64,000 nucleotides of DNA from Streptomyces genisteinicus (lineage in GTDB: Bacteria > Actinomycetota > Actinomycetes > Streptomycetales > Streptomycetaceae), in NCBI RefSeq assembly GCF_014489615.1, contig NZ_CP060825.1, forward strand, positions 6,432,001-6,496,000. Direction: 5' to 3'. Positions within the stretch are counted from its first letter, which is position 1; every line of letters begins with the position of its first letter. Position numbers and translations under genes: made by a program. Of this stretch, positions 32,333 through 41,085 are shown piece by piece. The notes below the pieces were generated by a model that made no database searches, was not told the origin of the DNA, and saw nothing but the letters and a program-made list of their open reading frames with translations.

Positions 32333-33256
32333 GTGACCGGAACACCCGCGGCCGGCCCCGCGCACGGAACGGCAGGGGACGCCCCGCCCGTCATCGACAC
32401 CGCGCTCGTCAGACGGCTCGTCGACACGCGCTTCCCGCAGTGGCGGGACCTGCCCCTGACACCCGTCCGGCCCGGCGGGTCCGATCATGTGATCCACCGG
32501 CTGGGGGACGAGCTGTCCGTCCGGCTGCCCCGCCGGGCCGACGTCCTCGGGCAGGCGCGCAAGGAGGCCGAGTGGCTCCCGCGTCTCGCTCCGCACCTGC
32601 CGCTCGCCGTGCCCGTGCCCGTCGAGGTCGGCGAGCCGGCGCACGGGTACCCGTGGCCGTGGGCCGTGACCCGGTGGCTGGACGGTGAGCAGGCGGGTGC
32701 GGAGGGCCTTGCCGGGTCCGCGGAGGCCGCGGTCCGGCTCGCCGGGTTCCTCGCCGCCCTCCAGCGCTTCGCCCCCGAGTCCGTCCCCGCCCTGGGCGGA
32801 CGTGCCGACCTCACCGGCGGGACCGCGGCCGGCCGGGACGACGCGACCCGTGCCGCCATCGCCGCCACGTCCGGGGTGTTCGACGCGGGCGCCATGACCG
32901 AACTGTGGGACGCGACGCTGCGGGCACCCGGCTGGCAGCGTCCGGCCGTCTGGTTCCACGGCGACTTCCACACCGGCAACCTGCTGACCTCCGGCGGACG
33001 CCTGAGCGCCGTGATCGACTTCGGGGGCCTCGGGATCGGCGACCCGGCCTGCGACCTGATGATCGCCTTCACCCTTCTGTCGGCCCGGAGCCGGGCCGTG
33101 TTCCGGGACGCACTGGACGTGGACGACGCGACCTGGCTCCGCGGCCGGGGCTGGGCCCTGGCCACGGGCCTGAACGCGTACACGGCGTACGCCGCCGTCG
33201 ACGCCCGGGTCGCCGCCCAGACCACCCGCCAGATCCGCGCCGCGCTCGCCGGATAG
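32333..33256 (+). CDS. Aminoglycoside phosphotransferase (APH) family kinase
   Basis: 307 residues from GTG 32333, with AGGAGG at 32320-32325. The APH fold is clear: nucleotide-loop region PLTPVRPGGSDHVIHRLGD, the Lys/Arg strand SVRLPRR, the catalytic loop WFHGDFHTGNLL (about residues 205-216) and the metal Asp in SAVIDFGGLGIGDPACDL. In these kinases the strand normally has a Lys; here it reads VRLPRR, a variation known in this subgroup. Substrate may be an antibiotic or a metabolite. A leader that can hide the ribosome site lies upstream. Confidence 0.88.
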   Translation: MTGTPAAGPAHGTAGDAPPVIDTALVRRLVDTRFPQWRDLPLTPVRPGGSDHVIHRLGDELSVRLPRRADVLGQARKEAEWLPRLAPHLPLAVPVPVEVGEPAHGYPWPWAVTRWLDGEQAGAEGLAGSAEAAVRLAGFLAALQRFAPESVPALGGRADLTGGTAAGRDDATRAAIAATSGVFDAGAMTELWDATLRAPGWQRPAVWFHGDFHTGNLLTSGGRLSAVIDFGGLGIGDPACDLMIAFTLLSARSRAVFRDALDVDDATWLRGRGWALATGLNAYTAYAAVDARVAAQTTRQIRAALAG

Positions 33257-33394
33257 CCGGCGCCCGGACGGAGCGGAACCCCCGCGGCCCCCCGCGCCAC
33301 GCGGCGACGGCCGCCGGGCGGCGCACCCGGCCCGTGAGCAGGGTTTCTATGCTGAGGCCATGGACGCACACACCGGCCGCAGCTCCGCCCCCGC

Positions 33395-35182
33395 ATGAAC
33401 GCCACGGGCGGGGCCGAACCCGGGACGCCGCAGGACGAGGTCACCCTGCGGCAGCTGCTCGCCTACGACGAGGACGGCATTCTGCGGCTGGTGCTCGCCC
33501 CGTCGGGGCAGGACGCCGCGCTGCTCGGGGTGATCATCGGGGACGAGGGCGAGGGCTCGCCGCACGACGGCCGGATCGTGCTCCTGACCGGCGTGTCCGC
33601 GCACCCCCCGGACCCCGCGCACCCCCCGGACCCCGTGCACACCCGCGCCCCCGCGCACACCCGCGACCCCGCGGGCACCGGCCGGGCGGGGCGGGCCACG
33701 GCGGCCGCGGTGCGGGAGGCGGCACGCCGCGGTGCCGCCGCGGTCGTGGTCCGGGGCACGGGCGAAGGCCCTCCGGCCGCCGAGGTCGTCGACGCGGCGC
33801 GCGAGACGGGGATCGCCCTGCTGGCGCGGGCCGGCTGGGCGGACTGGACGGACACCATCGAGATGCTGCGCGCCGCCTTCGCCTTCGCCGCCGTCGGCAC
33901 CGGGGACCGCCTCGCGGGGGACATCGCGGGCGGCGGTCTCGCGGTCCTCGCCTCGGTCGTCGCGCGGTACTGCCAGGCGTCCATCACGGTCGAGGACACC
34001 CGGTTCCGGGTGCTCGCCCACTCGGAGACCAGCCCCGACGCCGACCCGCTCCGGCAGTCGACGATCCTCGGCGGCAAGGTGCCCGACTGGCGGGTGGCGG
34101 AGCTGCGCCGCAGCGGGCTGCTGAAGGCCCTGTGGACGTCACGCGACGTCATCCATCGCCCCGCGGACGGCACCGACCCCGAACGCCTGCTCGTCGCCAT
34201 CCGCAGCGGCGGGGAGATCCTCGGCTCGATCTGGGCGGCCGCCGACGGCCGCAGTTTCTCCCCCGAGGCCCGCGAGGCCCTGCGGCGCGCCGCCGAGGTG
34301 GCCGTGCCCTACCTCCTCCAGCACCGGCTGCGGGTCGGCAGCAGCCGGCGGCGCGAGGAGCACGCGCTGCGCGAGCTGCTGACCGGCGAGGGCGACCGCC
34401 GCGCGCACATCTGGTCGCTCGGCCTCGCCCCGGAGCTGCCCTGCGCCGTGCTGGTCGCCGAACGCGACCCCACCACCGCCCCGGTGCCCGAACGCAGCCT
34501 CCAGGCACTCGCCCTGCAGGCGTCCGCCCACCGCTCCGCGGTGCGCGTGCTGCGCGAGAGCCGCCGGCTCACGGTGCTGCTCCCGCTGCCGGACGGCGAC
34601 GAGCGGGAGGCCGTGGCCCTCGCCCGGGAACTCGACTCGCTGGCCGCCGCCATGCCCGACGCCCCCGCCGTCCGGATCGGCGCCGGACGGCTGGTCGACT
34701 CGCCGCTCGACGCGGCCGACTCCCGGGAGGACGCCCTGCTGGTCGTGCGCGCCCTGAGGGAACGCGAGGCCCGGGGTCCGGCGCGGCCCGGCCCCGGCGG
34801 CCCGGGGGAGCAGGACCGGCCCGTGCGGCACGCGGGCCTCGGGGACGTGGCCCGGACGGTGGCCGTCCTGCGCGTGCTCGACGCGGTCCGGCCGCTGTGG
34901 GAGAGCCACGGCGGTCCCGTGCACGACATGGTCCGGGCCGACCTCGCCGCGGGAGGCGAACTCGTCCGCTCGCTCACCGCCTACCTCGACGCGGCCGGCG
35001 ACGTCCCGCGCGCCGCGCGGAGTCTCGTCCTGCACCCCAACACCCTGCGCTACCGGCTGCGAAGGGTCCGGGAGCGGTTCGGCGTCGACCTCGACGACCC
35101 GGACACCCGGCTGCTGGTCACCCTCGCGGTCCGCCTCGCCACGAGCGGCTCCGGGCCCACGGACGCGGGGGAGGGGGTTTGA
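33395..35182 (+). CDS. PucR-family transcriptional regulator
   Basis: 595 residues from ATG 33395. The N-terminal PucR domain (VTLRQLLAYDEDGILRLVLA) is interrupted at 69-91 by a His/Pro/Thr repeat of low complexity. A GAF-like or linker region and a GGDEF-derived middle domain follow. The C-terminus has the PucR helix-turn-helix: LTAYLDAAGDVPRAARSLVL, then HPNTLRYRLRRVRERFGVDLDDP. It probably senses a substrate or product of the three genes downstream and controls them. It is separated from the decarboxylase gene by 126 bp. Confidence 0.88.
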   Translation: MNATGGAEPGTPQDEVTLRQLLAYDEDGILRLVLAPSGQDAALLGVIIGDEGEGSPHDGRIVLLTGVSAHPPDPAHPPDPVHTRAPAHTRDPAGTGRAGRATAAAVREAARRGAAAVVVRGTGEGPPAAEVVDAARETGIALLARAGWADWTDTIEMLRAAFAFAAVGTGDRLAGDIAGGGLAVLASVVARYCQASITVEDTRFRVLAHSETSPDADPLRQSTILGGKVPDWRVAELRRSGLLKALWTSRDVIHRPADGTDPERLLVAIRSGGEILGSIWAAADGRSFSPEAREALRRAAEVAVPYLLQHRLRVGSSRRREEHALRELLTGEGDRRAHIWSLGLAPELPCAVLVAERDPTTAPVPERSLQALALQASAHRSAVRVLRESRRLTVLLPLPDGDEREAVALARELDSLAAAMPDAPAVRIGAGRLVDSPLDAADSREDALLVVRALREREARGPARPGPGGPGEQDRPVRHAGLGDVARTVAVLRVLDAVRPLWESHGGPVHDMVRADLAAGGELVRSLTAYLDAAGDVPRAARSLVLHPNTLRYRLRRVRERFGVDLDDPDTRLLVTLAVRLATSGSGPTDAGEGV

Positions 35183-35308
35183 CCGCTTTCGGTACGCTCT
35201 TCGGCCGGACGGACAAGCCGGGGCCGTTCCTTTGTCCTGCGCCACGAAGACGGCGACGCCGTCCGCGGAGCACCCTCATGCCAACCGATCCGCGACGAAA
35301 GCCGGCAC

Positions 35309-36721
35309 GTGACTTCGCACAGCTCGCACCGTTCAGACAGCTCGCACAGCTCCCCCGGCGGGAGCCGGAACGCCCCGGTCCCGGCCGACCCGCCCCGGGA
35401 CGGCGCGTCCACCGCCGCCGACCGCGCGGGCCGGGTCCTGCGCCACGCCCTCGACGAGGGACTGCTCACCGCCCGGGAGCCCGTCGCGGGGTTCCTCGAC
35501 ACCGACGGGATCCGGGAGTCGGTGCGGTCCCTGCACGCCGCGTTCGCCCCGGTCCCCGAGGTCCTGCACACCTTCGCCGTCAAGGCGTCCTCGCTGGTGC
35601 CGGTGCTGCGCCTGCTCACCGGCCTCGGCATGGGGTGCGAGGTGGCGAGCCCCGGTGAGCTGCGGCTCGCGCTGGACGCCGGCTGCGACCCCTCGCGCAT
35701 CGTCCTCGACTCACCCGCGAAGACCCGGGAGGAGATCGCCGAGGCGCTCGCCCTCGGCGTCGCCCTGAACGCCGACAACCTGGACGAACTCGACCGCATC
35801 GACGCCCTGCGGCCCGACGGCTGCGCGTCCGTCGTCGGGCTGCGCGTCAACCCGCAGGTCGGCGGCGGGTCGATCGGTGCCATGAGCACGGCGACGGCGA
35901 CGTCCAAGTTCGGCGTGGCGCTGCGCGACGAGGGCGGCCGCGAGGCGGTGCACCGCGCCTTCGCCCGGCGGCCGTGGCTGACCCGGCTGCACGCACACGT
36001 GGGCTCGCAGGGCTGCCCGCTGGACCTGATCGCGGAAGGCGTCGCCGAGACGTACCGGCTCGCCGAGGAGATCAACGAGCGGCTCGGACGGCGGCAGGTC
36101 ACCAGCCTCGACATCGGCGGCGGTCTGCCCGTCAACTTCGACGACGACACCGTGCGCCCGACGTACGAGGACTACACGGCCGCCCTGCGGGCCGCCGCGC
36201 CGGGCCTGTTCGTCGGGAGCTACGCGCTGGTCACCGAGTTCGGCCGCTCGCTGCTCGCCAAGAACGGGTTCATCGCCGCCCGCGTCGAGTACGCGAAGCA
36301 GGCCGGCGGCCGGCGCATCGCCGTGACCCACGCCGGGGCGCAGACCGCGACGCGCACGGTGCTGATGCCCGGCTCCTGGCCGCTGCGCGTCGGCGCGTTC
36401 GACGCACAGGGCCGTCCCAGGACCGGACCCGAGGTCCCGCAGGACATCGCGGGCCCGTGCTGCTTCGCCGGGGACGTGGTGGCCGAGGCACGGCCGCTGC
36501 CCGTACTCGGCGAGGGCGACCACGTGGTGCTGTACGACACCGGCGCCTACTACTTCTCCACCCCGTGGGCGTACAACAGCCTGCCTCGCCCCGCGGTGCA
36601 CGGCTATGTGCTCGACGGCGGGACGGTGCGCTGCGCACCCGTCCGGGACGCGCAGACGCTCGACGAGATCGCGGCGGAGAGCGGGGCGCGGCACGCCGAC
36701 GACCTGCACACCCTGCGCTGA
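35309..36721 (+). CDS. Fold-type III PLP decarboxylase, diaminopimelate decarboxylase family
   Basis: 470 residues from GTG 35309. The first 40 are Ser/His/Pro-rich and include an 11-nt DNA repeat (ACAGCTCGCAC at 35319 and 35337), so the true start may lie further in. Lys92 in HTFAVKASSL would hold PLP. Later family elements are GCEVASPGEL, LHAHVGSQG, DIGGGLPVNF and the dimer-site CCFAGD. The usual EPGR motif is EFGR here, which marks a subgroup away from true LysA. Together with a D-aminoacylase and a transporter it may act on a D- or unusual amino acid. Confidence 0.85.
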   Translation: MTSHSSHRSDSSHSSPGGSRNAPVPADPPRDGASTAADRAGRVLRHALDEGLLTAREPVAGFLDTDGIRESVRSLHAAFAPVPEVLHTFAVKASSLVPVLRLLTGLGMGCEVASPGELRLALDAGCDPSRIVLDSPAKTREEIAEALALGVALNADNLDELDRIDALRPDGCASVVGLRVNPQVGGGSIGAMSTATATSKFGVALRDEGGREAVHRAFARRPWLTRLHAHVGSQGCPLDLIAEGVAETYRLAEEINERLGRRQVTSLDIGGGLPVNFDDDTVRPTYEDYTAALRAAAPGLFVGSYALVTEFGRSLLAKNGFIAARVEYAKQAGGRRIAVTHAGAQTATRTVLMPGSWPLRVGAFDAQGRPRTGPEVPQDIAGPCCFAGDVVAEARPLPVLGEGDHVVLYDTGAYYFSTPWAYNSLPRPAVHGYVLDGGTVRCAPVRDAQTLDEIAAESGARHADDLHTLR

Positions 36722-36914
36722 GCCCCGCCGCGCCCCGCGCACGCCCCCGCCTCCGCGCCCCACATCCCGCGCGTGCCCGCACGCCCTGAACCACCCCGCC
36801 ACCCTGGCCTCCCGCACGTCCCGACCCCCCCAAGTACGTCCCGACCCCCCAGCACGCCCTGAACCCCCCGCACGTCAGGTGTCCCCGTCCGCCCGCCCGT
36901 CCCGAGGAACCGCC

Positions 36915-38357
36915 ATGCCTCAGTCCGCCGTCACCACGGCCGCCTCCGCCGGCAGCAGTCCGCCGTCGCCCCCGCGCCGCCGCCTCGTCCTCACCGGGAT
37001 CACCTCGGCAGCGGCGCTGCTGCTCAGCCTGGCCGTCGGTCTCGCCACCGACGGACCCACCGCCTGGGGCCTGCTGCCGATCGCCCTCTACGCCGTGCTC
37101 GCCCTCACCGGGACCTCCCTCGTCACGGTCACCGGGCTCGCGCTGGCGAGCGCCGTCCTGGTGGTGCTGCCCGGGCCCGGTCCGGCCGCCGACGTGCTCG
37201 GCGGCTCGGTCACGGACCCGGTCACCGTCATCGGCCTGATCATCGTCCTCGGGGCGGCGACCGGTGAGGTGCTGAGGGTCACGGGCGTCGCCGACGCCCT
37301 CGTCCGCGGCATCCTGCGGCTCACCGACGGCCGCGGCCGCACGGTGCTCATGTACGGCATGATGCTCGCCTGCCTCGTACTGGTCGCGAGCCTCGGCACC
37401 CTGGCCGGAGCGCTCGCCATCGCCGGGCCGCTGCTCGTCCCGGTGGCCGCCCGGACCGGCTTCACCCGGTCCGCGACCGCGGCGACCATGTTCCTCGGGG
37501 GCTGCGCCGGGCTCGCCCTCGCCCCCTTCGCCGGCTCCAACATCGCCATCATGGACACGGCCGACGCCGGCTACCTCCTCTACGTCGCCGTCGGCGCGGG
37601 CCCGCTCGCCGTGCTGTCGCTGCTGCTCGCCGCGGTCGTGGTGCCGTGGGTCCAGCGGCGCAGCGCGGCACAGGACGACTTCTACCGTCCCGACGAGGCC
37701 GCCGAGCAGCCGCAGGACGACGCGCCCGGGCAGCGGGCCCGCGCCCGCCGCGCCACCTGGGCGTTCGCGCTCACCCTCGCCGTCACCGTCGGCTACGCGA
37801 CCGTGACCAGGGCCGGCACCACCTTCCCGCTGCTCGCCCTGCCGCTGCTCTCCGTCGTCACCGTGGCGGCCGCCGGTCTGCCGCCGCGGCGCGCCGTGCA
37901 CGCCTTCCTGACCGGGGCGCGCCGCATGCTCCCGATGCTGCTGCTCTTCTGGATGCTGGCCGCGCTCTTCGGCTTCATCGATCTGGCCAAGCCGTACGAC
38001 GTCGTCCTCGACACCTTCGGCCCGGACCTGCGGCACATGTCCGCCCTGCCGTTCGCGCTCGCCGTGGCGGCACTCGGCTGGGTCGGCGTGCCCGGCGCCA
38101 CGGCAGCCCAGGTGATCCTGATCGGCGAGGTGTTCGGGCCGCTGGGCACCGAGCTCGGCATCGGGCCCGCCGCCTGGGTCGTCGTCCTGCTGTGGGCGTC
38201 CAAGGCGGACACCTACGGGCCCCTGCCCAACGCCAACATGGTGGGCACGATGGGCCTGGCCCGCGCCGACCGGCTGCCCTATCTGCTGGGCACCGGCTGG
38301 GCCCTGCTGATCCCCGCGTGCGCCCTGTACACCGTGCTGCTCGCGTTCATCCTCTGA
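36915..38357 (+). CDS. Multi-helix transporter of the ion-transporter superfamily (DcuC/GntP-like)
   Basis: 480 residues from ATG 36915, with GAGGAA at 36904-36909. About 11-12 hydrophobic helices are seen. Conserved stretches VASLGTLAGALAIAGPLLVPVA and GVPGATAAQVILIGEVFGPLG resemble the two symmetric hairpin regions of DcuC- and gluconate-type carriers. SKADTYGPLPNANMVGTMG is a likely substrate loop. The likely cargo is an organic or amino acid derivative handled by the D-aminoacylase. The 193 bp before it hold duplicated words (ACGTCCCGACCCCCC, GCACGCCCTGAAC) but no gene. Confidence 0.78.
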   Translation: MPQSAVTTAASAGSSPPSPPRRRLVLTGITSAAALLLSLAVGLATDGPTAWGLLPIALYAVLALTGTSLVTVTGLALASAVLVVLPGPGPAADVLGGSVTDPVTVIGLIIVLGAATGEVLRVTGVADALVRGILRLTDGRGRTVLMYGMMLACLVLVASLGTLAGALAIAGPLLVPVAARTGFTRSATAATMFLGGCAGLALAPFAGSNIAIMDTADAGYLLYVAVGAGPLAVLSLLLAAVVVPWVQRRSAAQDDFYRPDEAAEQPQDDAPGQRARARRATWAFALTLAVTVGYATVTRAGTTFPLLALPLLSVVTVAAAGLPPRRAVHAFLTGARRMLPMLLLFWMLAALFGFIDLAKPYDVVLDTFGPDLRHMSALPFALAVAALGWVGVPGATAAQVILIGEVFGPLGTELGIGPAAWVVVLLWASKADTYGPLPNANMVGTMGLARADRLPYLLGTGWALLIPACALYTVLLAFIL

Positions 38358-38498
38358 CCCCGCCGCACCACCCTGCCCCGGGGCCCCGGACCGCCCTGCC
38401 CCGGGGCCCCGCCCCACCCCGCCGGGCCGCCCCGCCGCGGTCTCCCGCCGGCCGCCGGCCCGGCAACCCCGCCCGCACCACCCGGAAGAGAGCCCGAC

Positions 38499-40097
38499 AT
38501 GTCCGACCAGACCGCCGCGTACGACCTCCTCGTCACCGGCGGCACCGTGATCGACGGGACCGGTGCCGCGCCCCGCCTCGCCGACGTCGCCGTGCGCGGC
38601 GACCGCGTCGTCCGCGTGGGAGACCCCGAACCGGACGCCCGCGCCGCCACCGTCCTGGACGCGACCGGCCTCACCGTGACGCCGGGCTTCGTCGACCTCC
38701 ACTCCCACGCGGACTTCTCCGTCCTCCAGACGCCCGGGGCCGAGGCCTGCCTGCGGCAGGGCGTGACCACGCTCGTCACCGGCAACTGCGGACTCTCGCC
38801 CTTCCCGGTCCCCACGGGCGGGCCGGGCTCCGCCGAGCCGGCGCCGGGCACGCTCGGCGGCGGCGGCTTCGCGGACCTCGACGCCTTCGCCGCGGCGGTG
38901 GACGCCGCCCGGCCCGCCGTCAACATCGCCCCCCTCGTCGGACACGGCGCCCTGCGGGCCGCGGTGACGGGGACCGCCCGGGTCACGGCGGGACCGGCCG
39001 AGACCGAGGCCATGCGCGCCCTGCTGGCCGCCGCCGCGCGACAGGGCGCCTTCGGCATGTCGACCGGACTGATCTACGCGCCCGGCTCCTTCGCGGACAC
39101 GGACGAGATCGTCGCCCTGGCCGGCGAGGCGGCCCGTCACGGGATGCTCTACGCCACCCACATGCGCGACGAGGGCGACCGCGTCACCGAGGCCGTCGAG
39201 GAGGCCCTGGAGGTGGCCCGGGCCTCCGGCGTACGGCTCCAGATCTCCCACCTGAAGGCGATGGGCCCGGCCAACCACGGCAAGGTGCGCACCGCGCTGG
39301 CCATGATCGACGCGGCGGCCGCCGACGGGGTGGACGTGGCCTGCGACGTCTACCCGTACACGGCGTCCTCGACCAGGCTGTCGTCCCGACTGCCCGACTG
39401 GGCACTGGACGGCGGCGCTCCGGCGCTCGTCGAACGGCTTGCCGACCCCGGCACCCGCGCCCGTGTCCTGGCGGATCTGCGTCCGGCGGTGGGCCGCACC
39501 TTCCTCCCCGAGGGCGTCGTCCTCGCCCAGACCGGACCCGGCCGCTACGGGGACCGGATCGGCGACAGCATCGCCGACATCGCCCGCGACGAGGGGACCG
39601 AGCCGGCCGCCGCCGTGCTCGACGTGCTCGCCGCCCACGGGGGCGAGGTCATGATCGTCAACCATGCGATGGCCGAGGACGACGTCGACACCGTGCTGCG
39701 CCACCCCGGCAGCGCGGTGGCGAGCGACGGCTGGGTCCTGGGCGCCCCGGGCGAGGGCCATCCCCATCCGCGGAACTTCGGCACCTTCGCCCGGGTCGTG
39801 GGGCGGTACGTCCGCGAGCAGCGTGTCCTCGAACTCGCCGAAGCGGTACGGAAGATGACCTCGCTGCCCGCGTCCCGCCTGGAGCTGACCGGGCGCGGCA
39901 CCGTGGCGCCGGGCCAGATCGCCGACCTGGTCGTCCTCGATCCGGACGCCGTCGCCGACCTCGCGACCTTCGCGGACCCGTGGCAGTACGCCGTCGGCGT
40001 GCGCGACGTGTTCGTGTCCGGCACCTGCGTCCTGAGCGACGGGCGGGCGACCGGCGCCCGGCCGGGACGCACCCTGCGGCGGCGCAGCGCCGGGTGA
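38499..40097 (+). CDS. D-aminoacylase (N-acyl-D-amino-acid deacylase)
   Basis: 532 residues from ATG 38499. The amidohydrolase fold shows the metal HxH in VDLHSHADFSVLQ (about residues 67-79), TTLVTGNCGLSPFPVP, the metal-binding Cys region, and the family-specific GAPGEGHPHPRNFGTFARV near the C-terminus. It would release free D-amino acids from N-acyl forms. The order regulator, decarboxylase-like enzyme, transporter, deacylase suggests uptake and breakdown of N-acyl-D-amino acids or related peptide fragments. The gap before it carries two copies of an 18-nt word with a CCCCGGGG core (38371-38388, 38394-38411). Confidence 0.93.
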   Translation: MSDQTAAYDLLVTGGTVIDGTGAAPRLADVAVRGDRVVRVGDPEPDARAATVLDATGLTVTPGFVDLHSHADFSVLQTPGAEACLRQGVTTLVTGNCGLSPFPVPTGGPGSAEPAPGTLGGGGFADLDAFAAAVDAARPAVNIAPLVGHGALRAAVTGTARVTAGPAETEAMRALLAAAARQGAFGMSTGLIYAPGSFADTDEIVALAGEAARHGMLYATHMRDEGDRVTEAVEEALEVARASGVRLQISHLKAMGPANHGKVRTALAMIDAAAADGVDVACDVYPYTASSTRLSSRLPDWALDGGAPALVERLADPGTRARVLADLRPAVGRTFLPEGVVLAQTGPGRYGDRIGDSIADIARDEGTEPAAAVLDVLAAHGGEVMIVNHAMAEDDVDTVLRHPGSAVASDGWVLGAPGEGHPHPRNFGTFARVVGRYVREQRVLELAEAVRKMTSLPASRLELTGRGTVAPGQIADLVVLDPDAVADLATFADPWQYAVGVRDVFVSGTCVLSDGRATGARPGRTLRRRSAG

Positions 40098-40231
40098 CCC
40101 GCGGGCCCGCTCCTGACGCGGAGTCCGGGGCGGCCGCCGGCCGTTCGCCCCGCCCCCGCGGGGCACCCCGCCCCCGCCGGGCACGGCCGGGCGGCGGACG
40201 GCCCCGGGCGGCGGACCGCCGGGCGCCGCCG

Positions 40232-40804
40232 TCAGCGGACGACGTCGAAGACCTGCTTCTGCAGACCGTTCGCGTACGCCTCGTGCTCCACCAGCCTCAG
40301 CATCTGCTTGTCCTTGTCGGTGGTGCTGAACAGCCGCTTGCCCGCGCCCAGCAGCACCGGGAAGACGAGCAGGTGATAGCGGTCGATCAGACCGGCGTCG
40401 GAGAGGCCGCGGTTCAGCGTGGCGCTGCCGTGGACGATGATCGGCCCGCCGTCGGTCTCCTTCAGCGCGGCGACCTCGTCCAGCGAGCGCAGGATGGTCG
40501 TCGCACCCCAGTTGTCCACCAGGTCCGCCTCGCCCAGGGTCGTGGAGACCACGTACTTCGGCATCTCCTTGTAGTCGGCGAAGTCCGCCATGTCCGGCCA
40601 GACGGGGCTGAACGCCTCGTAGCTGGTGCGGCCGAACATCAGGGCGGTGGCCTCCTGCTGCTCACGCCCCTTGATCTCGTAGGCGGCCTCGACGAACTCG
40701 ATGTCCTTGAACGTCCAGCCCGTGTTGCGGTAGCCCGGCTCACCGCCCGGCGCCTCCACCACTCCGTCGAGCGAGACAAAGGCAGAACTGATCAGAGTGC
40801 GCAC
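40232..40804 (-). CDS. Dihydrofolate-reductase-like (RibD C-terminal) reductase
   Basis: 190 residues from GTG 40804, with AGGAGA on the minus strand 7 nt upstream. The fold is recognised from MRTLISSAFVSLDGVVEAPG, LMFGRTSYEAFSPVWP, YVVSTTLGEADLVDNW and GPIIVHGSATLNRGL. These proteins use NADPH to reduce pterin- or riboflavin-pathway-like compounds; most such Streptomyces paralogues have no known substrate. It is convergent with the D-aminoacylase gene; the 134 bp between them contain several GC hairpins. Confidence 0.9.
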   Translation of the reverse strand: MRTLISSAFVSLDGVVEAPGGEPGYRNTGWTFKDIEFVEAAYEIKGREQQEATALMFGRTSYEAFSPVWPDMADFADYKEMPKYVVSTTLGEADLVDNWGATTILRSLDEVAALKETDGGPIIVHGSATLNRGLSDAGLIDRYHLLVFPVLLGAGKRLFSTTDKDKQMLRLVEHEAYANGLQKQVFDVVR

Positions 40805-41085
40805 GGAACGTCTCCTGGTGACGTCGTCCTGACGGTACGGCTCCTGCCGTGCCGCTCCGAAGGCTAAGGGCTCGCACGGACACAGCCCTTGATTGCCCGT
40901 CAGTCCCTGGGGCCTCCCCGGCCGTCGGTCCCGCGACATCCGGTTCCTCCGCACATCCCGTCGCGGTCCGCGCCCTCCGGCCCGCCGCCCCGGCACGCGG
41001 CGCACCACCCGCTGCCCCGGGGTGCGTTAGACTGTCCCGGTCCGCCTTCGGCGCCGCCCTCCCGGGTGCACCGGAGGCTTTTTTC

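Noticed and set aside
36270..40184. 1304-codon minus-strand frame
   Set aside because: Antisense shadow of the transporter and D-aminoacylase; low-complexity Gly/Arg composition and no ribosome site.
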